DNA from: QQVM01 sp035341855
GTDB lineage: Bacteria; Bacteroidota; Bacteroidia; AKYH767-A; 2013-40CM-41-45
DNA: 64,000 nt
Reading direction: 5' to 3'
Assembly: GCA_035341855.1 (NCBI GenBank)
Contig: DAOQWA010000002.1
Span: 106,462 to 170,461, forward strand
Positions within the stretch are counted from its first letter, which is position 1. Each line of letters begins with the position of its first letter. Both the position numbers and the translations under genes were made by a program. Of the stretch, positions 27,798-37,865 are shown piece by piece. Below the pieces are notes generated by a model. That model saw only the letters and a list, made by a program, of their open reading frames with translations. It was not told where the DNA came from and searched no databases.

Positions 27798-29402
27798 TTA
27801 ACTCGCTTTAAAAATAGTTAAGTCCGAATTCAACGGATCTAATTCTGCACAGAGTTCATCAATAAATGGTTCACCATACTTGAATAAAAAGGATAAAACG
27901 TTTTCGCTCCGTTCCTGTAGTGCTCCATGCGGAAAGATCTTTTCATGTAGCTTATAGATTTGATTTATCTCCGATTCGTTTTTTTTCTTCACCGATCTGA
28001 CTATCTTATCCTCTAATGTTTTCAAAACTTTATTCAGCTTATGCTTTTCAGCTTCTATAAATGCAACAAGGGTATGATCAATTTCCTCAACTCTTTTGAC
28101 AAGTCTTTCAAATTCCTGTTCCAGGGCTGATTTGCTGGCATCGATTGACTGATCAATATCTTTATCTTGTTTAACGTAATTCCTGATCCAATCATCTGCA
28201 CTTTCAAAAATACCAGAGAATTCTATTCCAAACTTATTCAACTTATTCCACGTTTGGGCATCTATAAACATGGCGCTATTTCTAAGGAGCAATACCGGGT
28301 AGGAAACGGAAGATGCAGTGAAAAGACTTTTAAGTTCCAACCAATAAGCCAATTCTCCCGGACCACCTATCATAGCTATGTTAGGAAGAATCTTTTCCTG
28401 AAACATTGGTCTCAACACCACATTAGGACTAAATCGTTCGGGGAAATCCTTAATCTCATTTTCAAGATCCGTCTTGTTCCACATTCTACTCCTATCCTGT
28501 AAAAAGTACTTATCACCTTCCAGATCTATTCGAATTCTCTCTGTTGTGCTTAGATAAAACAGGTTGACAGGTCTTGGTCTAACCTGTATTTTATAATTAA
28601 CGCTAAGCTGTTCTATAGTTTCATGGACTAATTTATCGGCTCTTGACATAGTTATGTCGTTGAGCATTTCAGGTATAAATTCTTTCTTTAACTCCCTATT
28701 GTCAGCATCGATTACGACCAAACCATACTTCCCAAACAAACTATGAATAAACTTTCTGGTAGCATTTGCTAAATTGAATTCGGGTTTAAAACAATTTTGC
28801 AGCAGTTCAATCCATTGTTCCGTGTAAGGATCATTCATGAATTTACTTTTCAACTGTTCCAGAATATCGTGAAGACCCGTACAGGGAGCATGGCCTGAAG
28901 CTCCCTTCCAAACAGTGTTCCACTGATATCGCTGTCCATATAAATATAAATGGTTTATCTCATCCATATCATGATCTTCTGAAGCCATCCAAAAAACCGG
29001 GACAATTTTATTTCCGGTTTCAGCTTCCATCTTTTGAGCCGTCCGGATTGTTGAGATCATTTTGAAAACGGTATACAAAGGTCCTGTGAAGATATTGAGT
29101 TGATGACCGGTGCAGATTGTAAAAGTATTCTCGTCTTTCAAGGCTTCAATGTTTCGACTGACTGCCTCAAAATTTGGTAATCCTGTCAAGTCCTTGTATT
29201 GTGATTGAAGGCTATTAACCAAAATGGATCGGTTAATTGGAAAATCCGGACGAGATATCATTTTGGCTGATAAACCTTCCGGATCAGGTGTTTGAGCGTA
29301 AAAACTTCGTATTTTTTCGTCATTTTTTAGATAATCAAGAATCAATTCATCGAAAATACCTGTCTTAATGAGGGAAATTGCGTGTTTATCGAAGATTTTC
29401 AT
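27798..29402 (-). CDS. bshC: Bacillithiol biosynthesis cysteine-adding enzyme BshC
   Basis: Proposed last step of bacillithiol synthesis, joining cysteine to glucosaminyl-malate. 534 residues, normal length. Signature segments are TGHQLNIFTGPLYTVFK near residue 100 (ATP-site-like HxGx motif region), VPVFWMASEDHDMDEIN, MIGGPGELAYWLELK, and a long coiled coil around 415-480. bshA and bshB are not in the window. A well-formed Bacteroidetes promoter lies directly upstream. Presence of this gene indicates a low-molecular-weight thiol redox system like that of many Bacteroidota and Firmicutes. Confidence 0.95.
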   Translation of the reverse strand: MKIFDKHAISLIKTGIFDELILDYLKNDEKIRSFYAQTPDPEGLSAKMISRPDFPINRSILVNSLQSQYKDLTGLPNFEAVSRNIEALKDENTFTICTGHQLNIFTGPLYTVFKMISTIRTAQKMEAETGNKIVPVFWMASEDHDMDEINHLYLYGQRYQWNTVWKGASGHAPCTGLHDILEQLKSKFMNDPYTEQWIELLQNCFKPEFNLANATRKFIHSLFGKYGLVVIDADNRELKKEFIPEMLNDITMSRADKLVHETIEQLSVNYKIQVRPRPVNLFYLSTTERIRIDLEGDKYFLQDRSRMWNKTDLENEIKDFPERFSPNVVLRPMFQEKILPNIAMIGGPGELAYWLELKSLFTASSVSYPVLLLRNSAMFIDAQTWNKLNKFGIEFSGIFESADDWIRNYVKQDKDIDQSIDASKSALEQEFERLVKRVEEIDHTLVAFIEAEKHKLNKVLKTLEDKIVRSVKKKNESEINQIYKLHEKIFPHGALQERSENVLSFLFKYGEPFIDELCAELDPLNSDLTIFKAS

Positions 29403-29724
29403 AATTTTAAATAGGCTTCAAAAGTAACAATGAAATATAACTATCCTCAAAGGAGAATCTTTTCATAAAACCAGGTGGCAACAAGAATAGACTTGTTTAC
29501 ATAAAAACCTTGATATCAGTGCGAAATTAATGTATATTTGAATTAAGTGTGTACAGGCTGAGGATGGCATGCTATTAAAATTATTGAAATCAAACTGCAG
29601 TTTATGACATAATTTTAATACATTTACTAGCAAGCTTTTTCTTTGATTCCTTTTTGCCCACTGCATATTCGACGTAAATATAGAAGTAACACAATCTGCT
29701 ATTATAACCATTAGCTTACATGAA
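29403..29724. other. Intergenic region between bshC and the 1141-residue secreted protein, with both promoters
   Basis: 322 bases between divergent genes. Besides the bshC promoter, a forward element CTTG-N20-TATATTTG (29509-29540) matches the Bacteroidetes -33/-7 pattern and would leave a leader of about 180 bases before the ATG at 29725. No RNA gene or open frame seen. Confidence 0.45.
29419..29451 (-). promoter_or_regulatory. Bacteroidetes-type promoter of bshC
   Basis: On the minus strand TTTG (29451-29448), 21-base spacer, TACTTTTG (29426-29419). It is an exact match to TTTG-N19-21-TAnnTTTG, ending 16 bases before the bshC start codon. Confidence 0.7.
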
Positions 29725-32700
29725 ATGAAACAACTACAAAACAACTCCGGAAGATTTTTTGCTTTAAAATATTGGCTATTGATTTGTACTCTTTACAGTT
29801 CCATAAATCATGCTACCGCTCAATTGAGTACGTACACTCATGTCAGCAGCACTGGTAATTCACTTGAAAATATCAGCACAGGAAATACAATGCTCATCTC
29901 ATCAGCCAGTGATGATGTAAACTTTGTTGTCCAAAACATTGGATTTGTTTTCAATTTTGCAGGGAGTACTTATACACAGTTTTCTGTAAACTCTAATGGT
30001 CTGATGCGTCTTGGTTCGACGATCATATCCACATCAGGCTTGAATCAATTAATATCTTCAAATGACAATCCAAAAATTTCACCATACTGGGATGATTTAG
30101 CCACAGGACTTGACGGCTATGTGAGATCAAAGCTGATTGGAACGAGCCCTAATAGAAAACTAGTTGTGGAATGGAAAGTTACCGTTCCAAAGAACGTGAA
30201 TGGAAATGCGGGTGCTACATGTCAGGTTTGGTTGAGTGAGACATCAAATGTAATTGAGTTCGTTTATGGCTCAGGATTTGGAAATAATTTTACTCAGGCA
30301 GGTTATACAATTGGTTTGGCGAACTCACCGAGTGAATTTATCAGTATTACTGCTTCAAGTAATGGAGCAAGCATGTCTATTGAAAATAATAGTAACACCG
30401 GGTCAATCACATCCGGAAGAAAGCAACGATTTTCTCCACCCGTTGCAACAGCAATTCCGGCTTGTGCTATAAATCATGTTCCTACAGCAGGCAGCGGTGG
30501 TGTAAAATTGAACCCTACCCTGACCTGGTCTTCCGGTGGAGGAGTGCCTTCGGGATACGATGTATATTTTGGAAATACTCCTAACCCTCCTCTGGTCTCA
30601 TCAGCACAGGTAACTACCAGTTTTGCAACTGACACACTCACCTGGAATACGACCTATTACTGGAAAGTCGTACCTGTAAATTCATTTGGAGAAGCTATTG
30701 GTTGTGTTGAACGACAATTTACAACAGCAAACCTTTTAAGTTATGAAGTAAGTAGAAGCACCGGAGTTGCATTTAATTCAATCGTATCTACCGGTAACTT
30801 TACATCAGACTGGAAAAGCGGTCCCAACAATACAGATGATAATTTAAGTGAGATCCTGCCTATCGGATTTCCATTCACGTACCAGGACGGGAGCTATTCT
30901 TCATTCCTGGTCTCGACGAATGGCTTTATCACTTTAAATACTTCAACTACATCTAATGGTTCCGGTGCAGGCGCATATAATTATAATAATTCTAATCTTT
31001 CTAATGTTGGTGCCAATGCATCTCCTGCTATAATTGCACCATTCTATGAGGACATGGTTTGTCAGGGTAACCCGGGAAATCTTGCAAGTTTAAATTCATC
31101 AATCCACTATGAGACGACAGGATCCGTAGGCAACAGGGTCTTGACAGTCGAGTGGACAGGTATGGAAACATATAATAATACCGGGCCGGATCTGAATTTT
31201 CAGGTTAAATTGTATGAAGGATCTAATGTTATAGAATTCGTGTACGGTGTAATGGAAGGATTTAATGGAACAACTAATTACCTGTACACCTATTCATGCG
31301 GCTTGAATGCTATTTTCATCAGCAACCCTTTAGCTGCAGGTGAATTGTTCTCTCAACAAATTCCGGACACCAGAAAGTTTAGCGGATTACCCGCCAATTC
31401 CTTAAATTCTGCACCGGAGTGTAACTCAAAGCTCACTTTCACCCCAGGAACTTACACGCCTTATATTGCGCCACCTGTTGTTGTCGTCAACGACAATTCT
31501 GCCGGGGCAATTCCGCTACCTGTAAATATGTCTCCATGCGTTGATCTCTGTGGCACTTATTACAACTCGGCAAATGCGACCACTAGTGGAATAGCAGCCT
31601 GCTCAGGAAACTCAGACGATGATATTTGGTTCAGTTTTACTGCAACCAACCCTAATACATCAATTAGAGTTTCAGGGTCAGGTAGCTATGATCCTGTAGT
31701 TGAAATTTTTTCAAGTTCTTTATCATCCTTGCAATGTGAAAATAGTACCGGAGTAGGCTTAACTGAAACATTAAATACTACTACTCTAAGTATAGGTGAC
31801 ACCTATTTTGTCAGGGTATATCATTCCGGAGTCGGATGGGGAGGTGGAAATGGAAGGTTCTCGATCTGTATCAACGCTACTCCCCCTCCACCGATCAATG
31901 ATGAATGTATGGATGCAATTGATTTACCGGTAACCTTGAATTGCACTCCGGTAACCGGAAGTCTGACAAGTAATGCAACACCTTCAGTAAACATACCGGT
32001 ATGTGTGGCAGCAGGAACCAATCCTGATGATGATGTTTGGTACTACTTCACTGCTGTAAATATTATTGAAACAATAACAGTTCAAAGTGGTGCAGGATTC
32101 AACGCGGTTCTACAAGTATTTTCCGGTGACTGTGGTAATTTCACGCCTCTTGCATGTGTGAATAATACATCAACCGGTGGTATTGAAACTGTAACCATTA
32201 ATAACGTAGCTATCGGAGAAAAGTATTATATCCGAGTATATCATTATGCCTTAGGAAGTGGTAGCGGTCAATTTACAATTTGTGTCACCTCACCGGCACC
32301 AGGTTGCTCAAATGGATTTAGTCCACCACAAGCAACTACAGATGTTCCCTCAACAGGGGTTACATTGTCCTGGGCTGATGTAAATAATGCACATACTTAT
32401 ACAGTATACATGGATACTATTAATCCTCCATCAATCCCATTGGTAGTAAACACACCGTCTCTATCAGTACATACCGGGACATTAGAACGAGGTGCTACTT
32501 ACTACTGGCGTGTAGTTCCATCAAATGCAACCGGATCTGCTGTTGGTTGCGGAAATATTGCATTTGCTACAGAACCTTTAGCCCATCCTATTCATATCAA
32601 ATTTTTTATTGAAGGATATTATGTTCAGCCGGATTCTATGGTTAATGCATTAAATCCTCTTGTTCAAGATACCATTACAGATTCTGTTACGATCTGTCTT

Positions 32701-33150
32701 GCTAAAAAAACACCCCCGTATAATATATTATACACCTACAATACTGTATTAAACACACGAGGAATTGCAACAGGGTACTTCTCACAACCTATTCTTGGTG
32801 AATCATACTATTTGGTGATCAAGCACAGGAATTCTATGGAAACATGGAGCCCTCAACCATTTGGTTTCTTTGATCCGGATACCTTATACAATTTTAGTGA
32901 TTCAATTCAAAAGGCCTACGGTAGTAACATGGTAATGCTGGACTCAGCTGTTTATGCTATCCATTCCGGTGACATTGATCAAGACGGCATAATTGATTCC
33001 ACTGACTATAATTTACTTCAAGCTAAAATAACTCAATTCAATTATGGTTACCTACCGGAAGACTTAACGGGAGATTGGCTCATCGAAACCAAAGATTATA
33101 GTTTGATCGAGAATAAACTATACCAAAATGTAACTCGAAAAAAACCTTAG
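29725..33150 (+). CDS. Large exported multidomain protein with C-terminal dockerin-like calcium repeats
   Basis: 1141 residues. Signal peptide ending near residue 33 (INHATAQ). Two related beta-sandwich domains of the 'SVNSNGLMRLG / VSTNGFITLN' type occupy roughly 34-235 and 345-560. Fibronectin-III-like modules sit between and after them (TYYWKVVPVNSFG near 310; TYYWRVVPSNATG near 930). Two pre-peptidase-C-like domains each have a DDDIWFSF / DDDVWYYF strand and an FVRVYH / YIRVYH strand. The C-terminus lacks a T9SS sorting domain. It ends in two EF-hand-like loops, GDIDQDGIIDSTDYNLL and EDLTGDWLIETKDYSLI, resembling a type I dockerin. Probably secreted or surface bound; role unknown. A terminator follows. 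Confidence 0.8.
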   Translation: MKQLQNNSGRFFALKYWLLICTLYSSINHATAQLSTYTHVSSTGNSLENISTGNTMLISSASDDVNFVVQNIGFVFNFAGSTYTQFSVNSNGLMRLGSTIISTSGLNQLISSNDNPKISPYWDDLATGLDGYVRSKLIGTSPNRKLVVEWKVTVPKNVNGNAGATCQVWLSETSNVIEFVYGSGFGNNFTQAGYTIGLANSPSEFISITASSNGASMSIENNSNTGSITSGRKQRFSPPVATAIPACAINHVPTAGSGGVKLNPTLTWSSGGGVPSGYDVYFGNTPNPPLVSSAQVTTSFATDTLTWNTTYYWKVVPVNSFGEAIGCVERQFTTANLLSYEVSRSTGVAFNSIVSTGNFTSDWKSGPNNTDDNLSEILPIGFPFTYQDGSYSSFLVSTNGFITLNTSTTSNGSGAGAYNYNNSNLSNVGANASPAIIAPFYEDMVCQGNPGNLASLNSSIHYETTGSVGNRVLTVEWTGMETYNNTGPDLNFQVKLYEGSNVIEFVYGVMEGFNGTTNYLYTYSCGLNAIFISNPLAAGELFSQQIPDTRKFSGLPANSLNSAPECNSKLTFTPGTYTPYIAPPVVVVNDNSAGAIPLPVNMSPCVDLCGTYYNSANATTSGIAACSGNSDDDIWFSFTATNPNTSIRVSGSGSYDPVVEIFSSSLSSLQCENSTGVGLTETLNTTTLSIGDTYFVRVYHSGVGWGGGNGRFSICINATPPPPINDECMDAIDLPVTLNCTPVTGSLTSNATPSVNIPVCVAAGTNPDDDVWYYFTAVNIIETITVQSGAGFNAVLQVFSGDCGNFTPLACVNNTSTGGIETVTINNVAIGEKYYIRVYHYALGSGSGQFTICVTSPAPGCSNGFSPPQATTDVPSTGVTLSWADVNNAHTYTVYMDTINPPSIPLVVNTPSLSVHTGTLERGATYYWRVVPSNATGSAVGCGNIAFATEPLAHPIHIKFFIEGYYVQPDSMVNALNPLVQDTITDSVTICLAKKTPPYNILYTYNTVLNTRGIATGYFSQPILGESYYLVIKHRNSMETWSPQPFGFFDPDTLYNFSDSIQKAYGSNMVMLDSAVYAIHSGDIDQDGIIDSTDYNLLQAKITQFNYGYLPEDLTGDWLIETKDYSLIENKLYQNVTRKKP

Positions 33151-33173
33151 ATATTTCGTTGTTGAATTTTTTT

Positions 33174-33206
33174 AAGCTGTCTACTTTCTTTTTAGACAGC
33201 TTTTTT
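33174..33206 (+). terminator. Intrinsic terminator after the dockerin-like protein gene
   Basis: Stem AAGCTGTCTA / TAGACAGCTT with a 9-base loop and a T-run, 24 bases after the stop codon. Confidence 0.88.
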
Positions 33207-33520
33207 ATTTAATAAAGAGATCAGATCCATGACCAAGGTTATTCAACTTTTTGGTCTGTCAGCAGAAATCCGTTGACGATTTCAAACAATTTACCAAGTC
33301 AAATTGCCTATTCGCCCAATTCCTGTTGGGCATTACCATGAAAACTTTGAGTCAGACTGAATTTCAGGTAATTTTCATAACCCGGGAATACCTCTAGCAG
33401 CCTGTCCCTGAGCATGTAGAATGTTCATAAACAAACTTGTCACTAACATTAATGTGAAAACCGAAGCTTATTTTTGCATTCGGAACTACAAATTAAATTT
33501 ATATCATTAAAATTTTGTTC
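33207..33520. other. Intergenic region before the 1419-residue T9SS protein
   Basis: 314 bases with no open frame longer than about 20 codons. A -7-like element TATTTTTG lies at 33469-33476, 45 bases before the ATG at 33521, without a good TTTG at the right spacing. Confidence 0.4.
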
Positions 33521-36500
33521 ATGAAATATTTCCACACATATTTTTTGTGGGCTATTACCAAAGTAAAGATATTCCTTTTACTCTTTATCTTATTCTTGCA
33601 GATAGGAAGCCTTAGGGCACAGGTAACCTGTAATGCATCAGGAACCTGGTCAGGCACTGCAGGTTGGCTACCATCTGCTCCTACAGCAGGTCAAAATGTA
33701 ATAGTAGCTGTCGGCTGTACTTTGTATGTTGATCTTTCTACAGTAACGATTAATGATCTCACCGTAAATGGTGTTGTGATCATCGAAAATAATGGCGCCA
33801 GTACACTTGCTATGGAGGGTAATTTGACCATTAATTCCGGAGCTACCTTGGTGAACAATGGGAAATTAGTCTATCTCACATCAGGCAAGAGTTTTGTGCT
33901 TAACGGAACAGGGACCTACATACACAATCCATTTAATAATGATATATCAGATGAAGATGTATTCGTAAACTCAAATGAAATTTTTTCAACTACAAGTAAT
34001 CTAATCATTCAAAAATGGTATAACGGAAATGTTCCTCTTTCAGGTCCAACCAGAATCCAAACAAGTATCATGGGAAATGTTACCCTTGACGCAAATGTTC
34101 CGGGAGGTACCTGGGATCAGGATGGATTTTTCTCTGTTCCAAGCATCAATAGAATCAGGGGAAGTCTCACCGTCTCTGCAGGGACAGTTGTAATGGATGA
34201 TGGAACCGGAAGTACTACTTCACTTATTCTCCAGGATATAACCATCAATGGAACAGGAAATATTATTTTTCAAAGAGGTTATAATCGTAACTACTCTTTA
34301 CAGGTAAATAATTTTACTGTTAATAGTCTTTTACCCGCTAAACCTACAATCATCCTCGATACTTCTTTTGGAGTATTAAATATGACAGTTAACGGTTCAA
34401 TGAATATATCGCATGATTTTAACATGGTGTATGGGGCCAACTTTCAATCCGGTGCAGATATCAGGTTAACTGTAAATGGGAACATGAATATTTCAGGAGG
34501 AGAAGTGATTTTCAACAAACAAGCTAATGCTCCACTCCTTTTGAACATCAATGGCATCACTACCCTAAACAATTCCGGTGGAATTGTATGCTTCATCGAA
34601 GGTGCTAATGGTGCATTGACGATGAACACACAAGAATTGATTATTGCCGGTGGCAATTCAAATTACTTTTATGGCAGACCGGGCATCGTACCGGCTGTTA
34701 AAGGTGTTGCAAATATTAACATTTCGAATGATTTTACTGTTAACGGAACATCCAATTCATTTATAGCTTACAGTGACACGAATCTTTCAAAGATAAGGGT
34801 GTCTGTGGCACGTGACTTCATTTTAAATGGAAACAATTCAAGTCTAACAGGTGCATACACTAACGGAGCTTTTACTTTCAAAGTATTTAGAAATTTCAGC
34901 CAGACGAATGGTAAGTTCATCGGACAAGCATTTCGTCAAAACGTTTCTATCGATTCGATAATCACCGGTGGAAATTTCACATTTAACTCAGGGAATGCTA
35001 CTGATTACTTCATAGGAAATAAGTCATCCGGCAATACATTTATTGTCACTACCGGCACATTCAATTTATTGTCTTCAGGAACGGGTTATGGTCAAGGAAT
35101 AATTGGAGTTGATTCTAGTACAGCGAATCTCACATTTATAGTATCTCAGAATTTTGTTCAGAATGGAGGACAGTTCTCCGGGATACAAAGTGGGAGCGGA
35201 ATTGCCACATTTACGGTTACCGGAATATTGGACGTCAATGGTGGAGTGTGCAGAGTGCATAATAATTCGATCTATGCGAATCCCGGAAATATAAATTTTA
35301 ATGTTGGGAGCATAGATTTCGACGGCGGAGTTTTCAGCGCATATTATAATTGCAATAATAATGGTCTGGCCGGTACCTTTAATATTTCCGGAGCTTGTGA
35401 TATCAATTTTACTAATCCGGGGGACATCTTTTCATTCATAGGACTTTCCGTTGTTGGCAGTGATGTGAATAATTTACAATTACTATTGAATGTTCCGGCC
35501 GGTATAAATATCGGAGGCTTGAATGGAACTTTCTATTCCAGTAATGCTCTCGGTAGTGAATTCATTAGTCTTGGTTCATTAAATATTTCAAATGGAACGA
35601 ATAGCTTCAATGGTCAGCCGGGGGCAATCGGCGGTTCCGGACATTATGTTTCTTTAACCGTGACAGGAGATATTAACATTACAGGAGGCAATACATACTT
35701 ATCTGCCTCTACACAAACCATATTGGCAACTGTGAACGGTAACATAGTCATATCAGATGGTGATTTATCACTTAAAGGATCTGCAACGACTACATCAACA
35801 TTAAACATTTTAGGTTCTTATTCTCAGACGGGAGGAAATTTTTTCATGCATAATCATCCCACAGATAAAATGCCTGAGGGTTCTGCCATTTCAATGACTG
35901 TAAATTCAAACTCTGATAACATCGGTGATTTCACCCATACCGGAGGAGTCTTTTATTTCGACAATTGTACGACCACCCCGGCTTCAATGAATCTTACTTT
36001 ATTTATTAAAAGTCCGAATTACACGTTGGGCGGAACCGGCAGAATGACAATGACGAATCCGGGGACAGGATCTGTTTATGGAGCCTTGAATTTTGCCCGG
36101 TCGGGTACCATCAATTTCTATAGGTCAGGGACACATGACATACAGCAAGTAAGACAAAATGTTTTGGCCGGCTGCACTCTTGACGTCGTGAGCGGTGATA
36201 TGCAACTGCAATCGCATAATTCCGGAGTAGTTCCACCTGATGCATTATGGGTGTTCACAGGAGCAACACTGGATCTCCGCACGAACAAGGTTTTTACCAA
36301 TGCAACCAGACCGAACAGTGGAATATCTATTTTCGGCAGAATGCGAACGCAGAATGTTAATGGAATGTATGATGGTACTGTTAATGCATCATTCTCGACA
36401 AACATTTCCGATAATTTCAATTATTATTTGACAAACTCATCTACAGTTGAGTACTATGGTATCGATGATCAGATTATAACAGGCATTGGTATTGGTCAAG

Positions 36501-37780
36501 CCACTCAAACACATCATAAATATGGCTCGCTAGAAATTAATTTCGGTGGTACACCTGACGTAGAATTTGCATATCCAACAAATATTCCAAATGACTCGGC
36601 AGTCATGGTGAGGTCAAACCTGCTGCTTACTAATGGGGAATTAAATTTGGACAATGATCATGATCCTTCGAATGGCGGAGGAAGATGGATCGTTCTGGAA
36701 AGTGGATCAGTTGGGGCAATGTCAAGAACAAACGGGTATATAAGAAGCGAATCAGAGAATTCAAATGGTCGTGTCAAGTGGGTATTCAATAATACGACAG
36801 GTACTCACACTTTTCATTTTGGCTATAATTCTTCTGAATATATTCCACTAGTCATAAATCACACATCAGGAAGTAGTGTGACTCTATATACATCGACCTA
36901 TCACACAGATGCATTGAATTTACCTTATCCTCCTACTGTAACTCACGTAAGAAATAATGCAGGACTTGATAATAGCTCAAATACGGTTGATCGCTTTTGG
37001 TACATTCAAACAAACGGAAACCTACCATCAGCAAATATTACTTTCAATTGTACTCCGGCTGAAACCGGAACGATCACAAATCTTGTAGCACAACGGTGGG
37101 AAGCGTCTAATACAGGTTGGACTAATCCGGCACCCGGAATACAAACAAGTTTAAGTAATGGAGCTCAGGCAGACAATTTAACGAACTACCAAAATTGGTG
37201 GACATTATCAGGAAACACCATACTCTTACCGATTGAGCTCTTGCAATTCAGTGCTGCATGTTCAGACAAGGGAATTTCCATTGAATGGGAAACAGCAACA
37301 GAAACAAATAATGATTTTTTTAGCGTTGAAAAAAGTTATGATACTGAAAAATGGGAAACGATCGCAACACTTTCCGGTGCAGGAAATAGCAGTCATCCAA
37401 ATGAATATTCATTCATTGATAAGAATGAAAATTACGGGAATGTTTATTATCGCCTGAGGCAAACAGACTTTGATGGAAAATCGACAATTTCAAAAATTGT
37501 GAAAGTAAGGAGCTGCATGGAACGTTCATCAATTTCAGCCTCAATTGCGAACTCGGTTTCAGGTCCGGCACATATCATGGTATCGACCAAATATTCATTT
37601 AACTCTATTCTTCAGATATTTCAGATTGATGGTACGATGCTAGTCGAATATCCTGTGAGAATCAATAAAGGAGAAAATCGCATCCCAATTCCTGATCAGG
37701 GACAGGCTAATGGTATTTATATGATTCGCCTCAAAGGGGAAGCGGAAAATTTTATTTTCAAGTATGTGAAGGGCAGATAG
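33521..37780 (+). CDS. Giant T9SS-sorted beta-helix/adhesin-like protein
   Basis: 1419 residues from ATG at 33521; two codons further upstream lies only a TTG. Signal peptide of about 35 residues ending GSLRAQ. The body (about 36-1000) is made of many short strand repeats of the form TVNGNMNISGG-x-x-x-F, LTVTGDINITGGNTYL and similar, typical of right-handed beta-helix or filamentous-haemagglutinin-like surface proteins. A sandwich domain (about 1050-1230) precedes the tail. The tail begins LPIELLQFSAACSDKGISIEWETATETNND, continues with a YYRLRQTDFDGK module, and closes with a T9SS sorting domain ending NGIYMIRLKGEAENFIFKYVKG. Expected on the cell surface; could serve adhesion or gliding. The repeat core is Asn/Gly/Thr-rich. 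Confidence 0.82.
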   Translation: MKYFHTYFLWAITKVKIFLLLFILFLQIGSLRAQVTCNASGTWSGTAGWLPSAPTAGQNVIVAVGCTLYVDLSTVTINDLTVNGVVIIENNGASTLAMEGNLTINSGATLVNNGKLVYLTSGKSFVLNGTGTYIHNPFNNDISDEDVFVNSNEIFSTTSNLIIQKWYNGNVPLSGPTRIQTSIMGNVTLDANVPGGTWDQDGFFSVPSINRIRGSLTVSAGTVVMDDGTGSTTSLILQDITINGTGNIIFQRGYNRNYSLQVNNFTVNSLLPAKPTIILDTSFGVLNMTVNGSMNISHDFNMVYGANFQSGADIRLTVNGNMNISGGEVIFNKQANAPLLLNINGITTLNNSGGIVCFIEGANGALTMNTQELIIAGGNSNYFYGRPGIVPAVKGVANINISNDFTVNGTSNSFIAYSDTNLSKIRVSVARDFILNGNNSSLTGAYTNGAFTFKVFRNFSQTNGKFIGQAFRQNVSIDSIITGGNFTFNSGNATDYFIGNKSSGNTFIVTTGTFNLLSSGTGYGQGIIGVDSSTANLTFIVSQNFVQNGGQFSGIQSGSGIATFTVTGILDVNGGVCRVHNNSIYANPGNINFNVGSIDFDGGVFSAYYNCNNNGLAGTFNISGACDINFTNPGDIFSFIGLSVVGSDVNNLQLLLNVPAGINIGGLNGTFYSSNALGSEFISLGSLNISNGTNSFNGQPGAIGGSGHYVSLTVTGDINITGGNTYLSASTQTILATVNGNIVISDGDLSLKGSATTTSTLNILGSYSQTGGNFFMHNHPTDKMPEGSAISMTVNSNSDNIGDFTHTGGVFYFDNCTTTPASMNLTLFIKSPNYTLGGTGRMTMTNPGTGSVYGALNFARSGTINFYRSGTHDIQQVRQNVLAGCTLDVVSGDMQLQSHNSGVVPPDALWVFTGATLDLRTNKVFTNATRPNSGISIFGRMRTQNVNGMYDGTVNASFSTNISDNFNYYLTNSSTVEYYGIDDQIITGIGIGQATQTHHKYGSLEINFGGTPDVEFAYPTNIPNDSAVMVRSNLLLTNGELNLDNDHDPSNGGGRWIVLESGSVGAMSRTNGYIRSESENSNGRVKWVFNNTTGTHTFHFGYNSSEYIPLVINHTSGSSVTLYTSTYHTDALNLPYPPTVTHVRNNAGLDNSSNTVDRFWYIQTNGNLPSANITFNCTPAETGTITNLVAQRWEASNTGWTNPAPGIQTSLSNGAQADNLTNYQNWWTLSGNTILLPIELLQFSAACSDKGISIEWETATETNNDFFSVEKSYDTEKWETIATLSGAGNSSHPNEYSFIDKNENYGNVYYRLRQTDFDGKSTISKIVKVRSCMERSSISASIANSVSGPAHIMVSTKYSFNSILQIFQIDGTMLVEYPVRINKGENRIPIPDQGQANGIYMIRLKGEAENFIFKYVKGR

Positions 37781-37865
37781 TTTAATCCTATTGCCCTGCT
37801 AATACAAGTCCGAATTCTTTTTTTTATTGAAAGAATCAATTTACCTTTCGGATTGTTAGTCCCCT

